Source: Tetraselmis striata (taxonomy: Eukaryota; Chlorophyta; Chlorodendrophyceae; Chlorodendrales; Chlorodendraceae). From it: DNA of 64,000 bases. The position numbers and the translations under genes are program-made. Positions 54,364 to 64,000 of the stretch are shown one piece after another. The notes below the pieces were generated by a model. It was given only the letters and a program-made list of their open reading frames with translations, had not been told where the DNA came from and did not search any database. Position 1 is the first letter of the stretch. Every line of letters starts with the position of its first letter. The stretch lies in NCBI GenBank assembly GCA_006384855.1, contig VCJN01002074.1, positions 100,763 through 164,762 of the forward strand, written 5' to 3'.

Positions 54364-57300
54364 TCACTCACTCATTCACGCACCGCGCCACGCAGGCACT
54401 GCTGGAGGTGGACAGCCTGTACGCAGAGGTGCAGTCGCTCCAAAGCCGCTCGCCGCTTCAGGCTTCCCCGGAGCGGACGCCGCCAAAGACCCCCCGGGAT
54501 GCGGAGGTGAAGGATGCCGTGCCTTTCCTGAACCCCCCCCCTTCCAGCGGCACCGCCCGTCCGCTTGATCTTCCCTGGCTCCGCCGCAGCTCGCTGATGC
54601 AGACAGGGATGCCGGGCGCGCGCAGGCGCAATCGCAGCTAGAGCAGGAGGTTGTTGAGATGGCCCGCGACCTGGACCACGGCTACAAGGTGGGTGTAGCT
54701 TGGCGTCAAGAGGGGACACAGAGGAGATATAACTGCAGCCGCGTGCCTCTCACGCCAGTCGATCCAGTGCTATAGGTGGTGCGGCATGGGGTAATAGAAC
54801 AGGGGGTCAGATGGCAGCTACAATATGGCTGTGCGTGCGAGCCTGCATGCATGAGGCGTGGCGCCTGCCCGCGCAGGTGATGGAGGCGCTGCGCGACGAG
54901 GGCGACGAGTTTTCCTCGCAGGTGCGGCAGCACCTGCGGGCGCTCAGCAAGGACAAGGACCAAATGCTGCGCGCTGTCACAGACATCAACGCCAAGGTGC
55001 GCATATGCCAACCTGCGGAGCTACATATGTGCTGGTGCTGGCGGCTGCAATGATAAAGCTGGCATGCCCCCCCCTTCCCCATACCGGGATCTTCCGCCAC
55101 TCCCCTCCGAAGCTGCGCCACTTGCTCCCGGACACCTGGGCGCAAGATGGGCAGGATATGGACGAGGTGCTGCTGCGCAAGGTGGGAGGCCCTGGCAACA
55201 CAACTCCATCTGAGGCGCAGGGGCCAAACACGGATGAAAGTGCTGCTACGACAGCGTAACCTAGTCAGCCACATGTATCCTGAGGGCTATGGCTTGGCGT
55301 GCTCTGGTGAGGACCGAGGTTTAAAGGTGGAGGTTCCTTTGCTTGTGACTTACCGCAAAAAGGCTGGGGACACAATTCTCGTCCTGCAGGTGGCTGAGCT
55401 GGAGAAGGAGCTCAAGCTTGCCAGGCAGGGAACCGCCTCACTGGACGCTGCGCTACTCCAGGTGGAGCAGACGGGTTCTGAGGTGCCCTTCCGTCCTTTC
55501 CCCCCGCCCCCGCCCCCCGCCCCCGCCCTTCTTCCTCGACCCTCCTCTGATGTCCGCCCCAACAGCAATACAGCAGTGCAGCCCGGCGACTTCCCATTGG
55601 TGACGGCACGGCTGAGTCACTCCCAATCTCCACCTCCATCTGCACTGCATAGCTGCGCACTGCCCAGCAGACCTGCGAACAGCTGCGGGCGGAACTGGCA
55701 GAGGCTCAGAGGTCCATGCAAGATGCTGTCACCCCCGTCTCACCAGAGGATTCGGACACCGACATTGCCGCCACAGCCATGGTGCGGCCCTGTGCGCTGG
55801 GTCGCACGAGCATGCGGAGAGATCCTTGAGTGGGAGTGAGGTGAAATGTGCCTGGCGATCCGGAACCGGCTCGCAGGCAGAGAACAAGCGGCTGCAGCAG
55901 GTGGTTGACGGGCTGCGGGATGAGCTGGAGGCTGTCCGTCAGGAGGCGGGGCAGAACCAAAGGGTACTGGGCCTCCATGCCCCCCCCCCCCCCCCCCCCC
56001 CCCCCCGCCAACAGCTCTGCGCTGTAGCATTTGCAAGCAGAGACAGCCACGGGTGTCCTCAGCACAGGGCAGTCAACCAGCGCACATACCTCTGTGCCAC
56101 AACGCATGGATCGCGGCAGGACGTAGGACTAATCATTGCATCAAATGGCATTAAGCATCGATGGGGTCGTATGCAGCGCAGGGTGCCATGCCATGCTGAC
56201 CTCCGCCCCATATACCCAATAGTATGCTATTCTGTATATGTATATTATTGGATGCCAGTACATCAATGAGCTGCCTGCGCATGCGTTGGCATGAGTGACC
56301 TGCCTGGCTACTGCACCGGGTGTGTCCCACTTATGGGGGATCGGGTGTGTGGATCAGGAGCTGGCGGAAGTGCAGGCCAGCGCAGCGGATGCGGAGCTGA
56401 AGGGCTCGCAGCGGCAGTCGGCGCTGGAGGCGGAGGTGGCTGTGCTTGGAGCCGCGCTGGAGGAGGAGAAGGCAGCGCTGGCTGCTGCCCGGCGTGAGCT
56501 TGAGGAGGGTGGCGCTGCAGAGGCAGGGGTGAGCCCAGTGCACACGGAAAGGGGTACCCCAAGGGGGGAGAGGGGGGGGGGGGGGGGGGGGGGCATTTCA
56601 TGAGGTGTCATGCTTTATAGCAATGACGTCATGTCCCCTGAGAACATGGAAATAGAAATGGTACTGGTTCCCAGAATATGCTATCAGCCTACGTGCTTTC
56701 ATGAACAGATTTGTGTGTATCCTCACAAGCGTCTTTCCTGGTTGAAAGATTGAGGGTGGAAGGTGGGGGGGGGGGGGGGGGGCAGGGCAACCTCTCTCGA
56801 CTGGTGTGGGCTGGCTGACGCAGGAGCTGGAGGAGCTGCAGGCAGCGATGATGGACATGAAGATGAAGGCAGACGCTGCGGCCAAGGAGGCCAAAGATGT
56901 CGAGAAGGAGCTGGAGGAGGAGATTGCCGCGCTGACGTCGCGGCTGCAGGACGAGGCGGCGCAGCGGGAGGCGGCGCAGCGCGCTCTGGCCAAGATGATG
57001 GACAGCGAGGAGGGGCAGAGCGAGAGGTACCGGGAGCAGGCGGCGGAGCTACAGGTGTGCCCTGCCCTCTGCAAGTGCCAGCCGCCCGCGAGGCGCCGCC
57101 AAGAGGCTGGCGAGGTGACCGACGGAGGATCCGTCACTGTCTTGTTATCCATCAGCGGAAGCTTTCGGCGGCGCGTGACATGGAGGAGGTCAACATGGGC
57201 ACCGTCAAGGAGCTGAACGACCGGGTGAGGGAGCTGGAGGCGCTGGTGACTGCGGCGCAGAGTGAAACGGCGGCCGCCAAGGAGGACAGCCTCGGAGCGC

Positions 57301-60300
57301 ACGGGAAGGTGCGCGCTCTGGAGGAGGCGCTGCTGGCGGCGTCTCGGCAGGGCGAGAAGGCGGCGGCACAGCTGGGGGACGCGCTGGCCCAGGAGGCCGC
57401 GTCCGCCAGCGAGCGGGCGGAGGCCAGCCGCCAGGCGTCGGAGCAGCTCAACAGGCAAGCCCGCCCCCTCTCCCTGCCTCGCTTTCCCTGGGCCCCCCCC
57501 CCCCCCCCCCCCCGCGTCCGTCCATGTCGCCTCCTCCATCCCGCTGCTTTGATTCGTCGGCAGTGTGCTCTGAGCCATGTGCACCCATCCCTGGCAGCGT
57601 GATCATTCAGCGCGACAAGCTGGAGGCCAAGTGCACGGTGCAGGCCCGGGAGCTGCTGTCCGCAGACGCCCAGCTGAAGGAGCTCCGACAGGCCCTGAAG
57701 GGCAGCGGCATGCTGGTGCGCCGGGGGGGGGGGGGGGGGGGGGGGGGGCAATGCCTGCTGTTGCCTCCTTGCACGCACCCAGCAGCGCCCCGCCGACCAC
57801 CCTCTCCCTTGCGAAGACCTTGAATGCTTGCTGACCTGCGCCCGGCGCGACTTTTCTTCATCAGGACAAAGCCCAGGCGGACGACCTCATGCAGCAGCTG
57901 CGAGAGGCGCAGCGGGAGGCGGAGGAGCTGAGGGTCGCCCACAGCAGCTCTGCTGAGGACGGCATGGCGCACGTGAGCAACCAATCATCCCCTTTTCAAC
58001 CCCCCTTGCCTATGTGTGCCGACCCGACTATAAGAACCCATGTTTTGCTCTCAGAAATGGGGTGCTATCGAATGTTCCTATTTCTTGTAATGTTATCGTG
58101 ATTTAGTCGTCTGAAATCGGACCAATAAGGACATAGCACGGGGTTCGTTTTCTTCTTTGTATAGTCGGGTCGGCACCCTTAGCCAGACTGGGACCAGACT
58201 AATATAACTGCGGGCCAGACACCACCAGCTCGAAGTGGCACCGCGACTTTAGCTATGGCATATTGATTACGAGCGCCGGTCAGATATGCGTTTCATTTCC
58301 GGGTGCCGGCGAACCTGTGAGAGCCCTTATTATTACAAGCCTTAAACTGGGGTTGCATGCAACCTATAATTCCGCCATGGCTTCCTCTACATTTGCCCTT
58401 GAGCCCGCAGGGCCCGTTGTAGTGCTCTCATTCCCGCGTCGGCACCGGTATACGTACCGTCATAAATACGTACGACTCCCATGTGGTGGCCTAATAGCCT
58501 CTGGCATGAGATGCTCACATATCGGTACATTGTTTTTGTTTGTGTTTTCGCGATATACTGATATAAAACCACAGTTACTTCGTTCCCTCCTTCACCACCG
58601 TTCTGCAGGGTATTCGGTTGTACCTTGTGCAGTACTTGAGGAACGCCAGTATACTGCATCGCGGTCAGCCAATAAGGATTCCGTAACCACCCCAGTAGGG
58701 AGATGTTCGCATTCTGGGAGTTGGGGGGGGGGGGGGGGGGGGTTGGGGGGTCACACGGGCAAGCAGCGTTCCAACGCCAGCCTGCCCCCGTTTCTCTTGG
58801 GCTTGGTCCTCGCTGACCACTGAGCAGGTGCGGCAAGAGCTGGGCGCGCTTATGGACGGCCTGGCGGATGCGAAGCGCGTGCAGCAGACGTTCATCCAGG
58901 AGGAGGGCGAGGCGCGGCAGTTGCTCGAGCGCCACGTCCGCCGCGGCCTGGCCGACCTGCAGGCCAAGCTGTCCACGGTGCACCGCGAGGCAAGCGCTGG
59001 CCCGCGCCCGCCCGCCGCCAGACTCCCCCCGCTTGCTGCTGGAGTCAGAGCCCCTGTCCGCCGGTCTCCTGCCTCCCCCACCGCCTGCTTGTCCCGTTGC
59101 TGGCTGCCAGCAGCGTCTCCTCCGGTGCCAAAACCCCCTCTGCGCACAGCAATGCCGCCCTGTCTTACTCGCGACTCTCGCGGTGTCCAGTCCAAAGCTG
59201 TTCTAAACACGATTTAGACATGTGGGCGGAAGACAGCCAAGATGTGAAATCTACCATGAGGAGATTGTTTAATCAAATGTTTCCAGTGGTGCAATGTTTC
59301 TCGGTGGGTATCTACAGGTGCGGACGCACCGATCATAACCCTTTCTATCCTAATCATTTAACTGACCTGGCTAGCAACCTATAAGAACATTCGCTATAGT
59401 TTCGTTCACATTTGACCGGCGGCGGGCAGGGCCCGACCTTGTTCGCCATGTGCTTAATACCGCCCCGGCACCCGTCGTCGTGGTGTTCTCACGTGTAGTT
59501 GGAATGGGTTCCTGTTTTGCCGCCGCCTTGCGTGTCCCGCGGCTCAGCTCCTCGCCGGTGTCCGCATCGACTTCACATCCCGCGGATGGCTGGCGGGCGG
59601 GCGGCGGCGCATCAGCCCCTATCCTGCATTGGCTGCCTCTGGTCGCTGACGCCGGCTGTTGGCCGCGGCGCAGGTGGACAGCGCGGTGGGCTCCCCAGCC
59701 TCCAGCCCTTCCTCCCCGCAGCGATCGCCCTCGCTCCACCTGAACCTGTCCTCCCTCAAGCCGCCGGATCACGGTCTAGAGGAGCGCGTGCGGGTGAGCC
59801 CCCTCGTCGCCAGCGGCATGCCTGCTCCGGCGAGGGGCAAACCCCCCGAAGCCCTTACAACCGCCCCTCCCACTGCCTGGCGCTAGGACCTCGAGGCCCG
59901 CAACCGGCAGCTGGAGCAGCAGGCCCGCATGCTGATCTCCAGCCGGGAAATGGACATCTTGGAGAAGGACCGCATCGTGCGGGTGGGTGTGCCTCGCCTG
60001 GGGGCTGACGGGCGCCGCAATCGGCGGGGGGGGGGGGAGCGGAGCAGCGGTGCTGAGCTCCCTGTGCGTGCGGGGCCGCGGCCTGCGGTGTCGCAGGAGG
60101 CAGAGCAGGTGCGTGCGGAAAGCGAGAGCCGGCTGTGGAGCACCCTGCAGGACCAGGAGGAGGAGCTCCACCGGCGGGCGCAGGCACTCCCCCCCCCCCC
60201 CCCCCCCCCTTCCACACATACACACATACTTTCCGCCGCAGCACGGTGGGCAACCGCGCCCTGACCATACCTCCATTCTGGCATTGCTGCAAGCGCTGCG

Positions 60301-63300
60301 GCCCCGATGCCAGCGGGCGCATGATTGCACTGCGTCCTCCATAGTGCTGACGGCTAGCGGATGGTGATGGTGATGGTAACTGCGGGCATGCAGCCGATGA
60401 CGATGGCCGGTGCGGGCAGGGCTCGGGCGAGAGGCGGGACGCAGAGGGGCAGAAGTACCGCCGGCTGCGGGGGCGCATCGAGGAGCTGGAGGAGCAGCTG
60501 CGGGGGAAGATCCGGCAGCTGGAGAGCGACAAGGTGGGGCGGGCAGCGGCGGTTTCGCTGACCATGTGATTCCGTGTGAAAGCAAGGCATGTGCCCGCCG
60601 GTTGTCTCGGCTGCTGTCATGCTCTTGCTGATCCGGTGCTTTGCTGTGCCGTTGGGCGGAGGAGGTGGCGCCGGACGGGCTGCGGCGGCAGATGGAGGAG
60701 CTCATGGGCGCGCAGCGCAGCGTGCAGAGCGCGCTGGAGAAGCTGGTGGTGTCGCAGACGGCGTTGCAGGAGCAGCAGCAGCAGCTGACCTCGCGACAGG
60801 ACCGGGAGCAGCGCGAGGTGCGCGCCCCCCCCCCCCCCCCCCCCCCACCCCCCCCCCAACCTTGACAGCGCCCAAATGAAACACCCTGTGGGCCCTTCAG
60901 TCCTGCCGCCATCTGAACATTGAATTCCAGCATTGAATTTCCACATGTAATGCTCTCCGACGCAGTGATGCTCTCTATGGCCCTAGTTGGATGATTTCCT
61001 ATTCTCGGTGCCCGCTGCTGCTGCTGCCTCTGCTCTTAACAGAAGAATTGTTCCCGGCTTGCGTAAGTCTGGTCTATGCCTACGCATGGAAAAGAGCACT
61101 CCCGGTCCTGTTTAACCACTCAGACATGTGGGCTTTTTGGTTGATTCACAGGCATCTGTCGTCGTGTCACCCCAACTAGAGGATACTGTGACGCGTTTCT
61201 TTACCCCATCCATCGCCCTAAAAGGCATCGCCGTGATGTGTGCGAGTCTCCCTGCTCAATGCAACAGTGCCAAGGACTCGCTGCCTGTGTGACGCACCCC
61301 AGTCCTCCAGTGATGTGCGCCTGCCTGGCGACACTGCCCCCCTGCCGCTGGCGGTGCCTGTGCTCCATGCATAGCACAATGAAGGCAAGTTGCGCTGCGG
61401 CCTCTGTTTGCCCGCGCACAGGTTAGGCGCTCGCTGGAGGGCCTCAGGGCTGCCACGTCAAGCCCGCCCTCGCCCCGGGGAGCCTACCATCACACGTATT
61501 CGGTAGCCCCCCCCCCCCCCCCCTGCCCCCCCATTTGCCCCCTTCCGTGCCCGCGTTGTGCGTGGTTGCAGGACGGCTGTTGTTGACACCACAATTGCCG
61601 TCCCCTGGCCATACTTGACCGTGCTTCTTGACTTCTGGTACCAGTTGTCATATTTTGTAGGTGGCATGATGTTATATACGCGCGTCGCCTTTTTTACATT
61701 CACAGCATGCATGTGTGTGTGTGTGTGTGTGTGCATGCATATGTGTGTGCGTGTCACTATATGTACGTGTGGCCATATGATATATATGTCTACCTGCTGC
61801 TATTACCAAGGCCTGTACGAGTAATCAGGTTGCAGTCCGCTTTTAAGCGGCTTGTGTTAATCTCCTAGTACTGCTTTTGGTGGTGGATTGGTTACTAGCG
61901 CTTGTGCAATGCACACGGGAAAGCCTACAGCCTTTTGGTGTCATCCGGCATCACACACTGCCCGCTGTGCCCGGGCTGAATCGTCAGGACAACGGAGAAT
62001 GCCCTGAGTGACATGGCCCTAAGCTGTGCGCCCTGGCTGCCCACAGGCCGCGGCTCCGCCCCTCACCACGCCCCTCGCCAGCTCCCCTCCCCAGCAGCAC
62101 TACGCCTTGCGCCCGTCCCCGGCATCCTGGGCGGAGCTGTCCCTGCCGCCATACGGCAGCCACCACTCCTTCGAGGCGCCGCCGCTGAGCGCGCGGAGCG
62201 CGCCCGGTCACCTCGTGCCTGGCGCGCCCTGGGGCGACGGCCGCGTGCTGGCCTACAGCGACCTGGCCGCGACGCCCTCGCCCGCTGCCGTCGCCATGTA
62301 CGGGCTGTCCCCGCCGGGTGCTGACTGGGCAGGTATGGAACCCAGAGCACAAGGTGGCAACCCCTCTGACGCCGCCCAGCTCAGCCGTGTCGGCACTCCG
62401 CCTTTTCCGGGGGAGGACGCACGTCGCACCTAGAAGAGCCCCACTAATTAGAATAAACGTCATAGGTCTTGCTAGCAACATATGATACCATTCGCTCGAG
62501 TTCCGCCATAGTTTCGTCTGACCTCTGACAGGCAGGGCAGGTTCTTATTCGCAGTATTCGCCAGCACCCTTATGGGCTTCTTTGTATCGCTCAAGGGGCG
62601 GGACTAGCCGTATTGGCCTTGTTGTTCTTTACCTTGCTGGCCAACGGTTGATCGTCATGATGTGCCGGCTGTTGCAACTTGCAAGTCATGATGCCACCTG
62701 GGCTTTGGTGCCCCCTCTTTCAGACCGGCGCTTGATAGATGGTGTGTCGATTGATATATGACCTGGCCTTCAGACGGCTGCATGCTACGCGCTTGAGTTA
62801 GCGGACCCTGTGCGGGCTCGTGCCGCCAGGCCGTAAGACAGCTGGCCCGTTGAGCATCAAAGACTAAGCGGGAACCAAGTTCAAAATTCAAATTACATTT
62901 AATTGATATATGAGCAGGGCTCAGGGCCGCAGATGTCACCATCATGCTTGAGACCAGTGGGGTGGACGAGAGTCTCGCATATCCCTTGGCGAGCAAATCG
63001 ACAAATACAGGTTGACCTGTGAGCACGCTCGTTATGGCGGCTGACCAACGCCGCCCATGGCTGCGCAGGACCCGCCGCCACCCCCGGCAGCGGCGTGTCC
63101 TTCGCCACCCTCAATATGTTTGCCCCGCCCTCCTGGCGCGCGGCGCGAGGGTTGGCGCCCACGCAGCCCAATACCACGCCAGGTACCCCCCCCCCCCCCC
63201 CCCCCCCCCCGCCCTGCCCATCCGCAGTCTGGGCGGTTCGTGTGGGCTGCCGATGATCCGAGGACTTATCATGGAGGAGCATCTCAGCTTGCACGGCCTG

Positions 63301-63498
63301 ATGAGTAATCAGATACTGTTTTTGTTGACCACTCACGTCCATGGCCCACACGTCGCTCAGCAACAGTATATCGCGGCTAGACTTGACGACGTCCCTGCTT
63401 CCTTCCGTGCGCAGGGCGAGAGTCTGCGTGCGCCCCAATGCCGCAGCCATCGGCTTCCATGCAGCTCATCAATGCCACGATGAAGAAGCTCGGCACAT
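53051..63498 (+). CDS. Large coiled-coil protein, at least 26 exons, about 1,200 residues, unrecognised
   Basis: Exons: 53051-53108, 53236-53650, 53749-53844, 53970-54107, 54396-54506, 54590-54688, 54877-54996, 55113-55181, 55390-55482, 55671-55781, 55877-55963, 56358-56528, 56824-57054, 57156-57454, 57598-57715, 57865-57972, 58828-58989, 59674-59793, 59887-59982, 60097-60183, 60420-60533, 60662-60817, 61422-61502, 62047-62332, 63069-63182, 63415-63498. The frame is continuous throughout, and nearly all internal introns are phase 0. An N-terminal Gly/Pro-rich region precedes ~800 residues of Glu/Ala/Leu/Gln heptad coiled coil ('EVLQLEVQRVLQLERQREEE', 'ELEEEIAALTSRLQDEAAQR'). It is broken by a Ser/Pro linker ('VGSPASSPSSPQRSPSLHLN') and followed by a Pro/Ala/Tyr-rich tail. 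Introns after 57454 and 58989 use GC donors (CAG|GCAAGC, GAG|GCAAGC), and that after 60183 may too. Long coils of this kind suit a basal-body, axonemal or scaffold role, but no family was recognised. The start lies upstream. The last exon is uncertain: joining 63498 to the acceptor at ~63572 would create a TGA at once. Confidence 0.75.
54289..54359. repeat. (CA)n microsatellite in an intron of the coiled-coil gene
   Basis: About 35 uninterrupted CA dinucleotides between the exons at 53970-54107 and 54396-54506, ending about 35 bp before the acceptor. Confidence 0.95.
57973..58827. other. Long intron of the coiled-coil gene, AT-richer insert
   Basis: An 855-bp intron, much longer than its neighbours. 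Its middle (58020-58700) is AT-richer than the flanking gene and may be an old insertion. No element ends were found. A G tract of about 20 lies near 58723-58742. Confidence 0.4.
61724..61770. repeat. (TG)n microsatellite
   Basis: A short TG-rich stretch in the intron between the exons at 61422-61502 and 62047-62332. Confidence 0.8.
62333..63068. other. Intron of the coiled-coil gene, no exon seen
   Basis: A 736-bp intron bounded by 'gggcag|gtatgg' and 'gctgcgcag|gaccc'. The flanking exons match in phase 1. Part of it (62465-62585) loosely resembles 59365-59450 in another intron of the same gene. Confidence 0.4.
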
Positions 63499-63831
63499 GT
63501 GCGTCGCCCCCCCCCCCCCCCCCCCCCCCGACCCCACCCGTCCATGTGCATTCCAACCCATGCACTCGTCAGGACAATGAGCGTATGTACCCACCTCTGT
63601 GTTAAACATTTATTGGTATTATTGATATGTATGAGGCAGGTCTGCGCAGCCAGGCGGCCGCACTCTCAAGCCAGGCGGCTCACTACTTTGCCGCCCGAAA
63701 CATAGGCAAGCATGGCAGTTCAGAGAGACAGGAGACAGCCAGGGACAGAACTCAGGGGACAAGACACTGTGCCGCGTTGGGGTCTTTTCAACGCGGCAGT
63801 ACTGTCAGATATACACTATGTGATATTTGAA

Positions 63832-64000
63832 TGTATGTATGTATGTATGTATGTATGTATGTATGTATGTATGTATGTATATTATGTGTATGTACATGTA
63901 TGTATGTATCTGTATATACATATATACAATATGCATATGCATAAACATTTACATATGCATATACATATGCATATATATGCATATACATATGCATATATAT
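63832..64000. repeat. (GTAT)n microsatellite passing into ATGCATAT palindromic repeats
   Basis: Begins with about 12 GTAT units, then degenerate tetramers, then alternating 'catatgcatatacatatgca' motifs to the window edge. Many of these are self-complementary. Confidence 0.95.

Noticed and set aside
59776-60933. Minus-strand open frame of 385 codons
   Set aside because: It is antisense to several exons of the coiled-coil gene and crosses C/G tracts.
59365-62585. Possible shared intronic insertion (59365-59450 and 62465-62585)
   Set aside because: The similarity is patchy and short, too weak by eye to call a repeat family.

Overview
The window looks like a nuclear segment of a green alga, most likely a chlamydomonadalean or volvocine relative. 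The evidence is GC-rich coding sequence, short introns with strong GTG/GTGAG donors and CAG acceptors, a TGTAA just after a stop codon, and DIRS/TOC/kangaroo-type tyrosine-recombinase retroelements. Long uninterrupted G or C tracts of 17 to about 31 bases are scattered everywhere, including most introns. The species was not identified, and no database search was run.

Layout. 1-4036: a truncated and then a whole copy of a tyrosine-recombinase (YR) element family that carries gag-like and YR genes but no visible reverse transcriptase. 4681-6319: a three-exon GT8 (glycogenin-like) glycosyltransferase gene. 6320-11939: mostly featureless. 11940-16838: a DIRS-type retroelement with gag, RT/RNase H and YR parts between split direct repeats. 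16839-26876: old accessory DNA with protein-like fragments, local duplications and a CTGCAG-rich patch. 26877-29482: a third YR copy. 29595-32525: a piggyBac-type DNA transposon. 33040-36605: a G-rich minisatellite with a 1029-bp higher-order period. 36720-37110: a LINE remnant. 38207-38817: two exons of a membrane-protein gene. 39945-42790: a ~67-bp minisatellite containing a 1.2-kb foldback element with a 5-bp target duplication. 43144-44800: nested repeats and a DIRS-like RT remnant. 45961-49212: a fourth YR copy. 50098-52400: two convergent unrecognised genes. 53051-63498: a large coiled-coil protein gene with at least 26 exons. 63832-64000: GTAT/ATGC microsatellite.

Host genes supported here are the GT8 enzyme, the two-pass membrane protein and the coiled-coil protein. 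No pathway links them. The rest is dominated by mobile elements inserted into one another and into satellites, so this is a repeat-rich euchromatic margin rather than a functional cluster. The most notable signals are the RT-less YR family, the foldback inserted in a satellite, the higher-order quadruplex-prone array, and the coiled-coil gene whose introns almost all lie in phase 0 and include GC-AG introns. Exon boundaries were placed by eye from splice consensus and reading-frame continuity.
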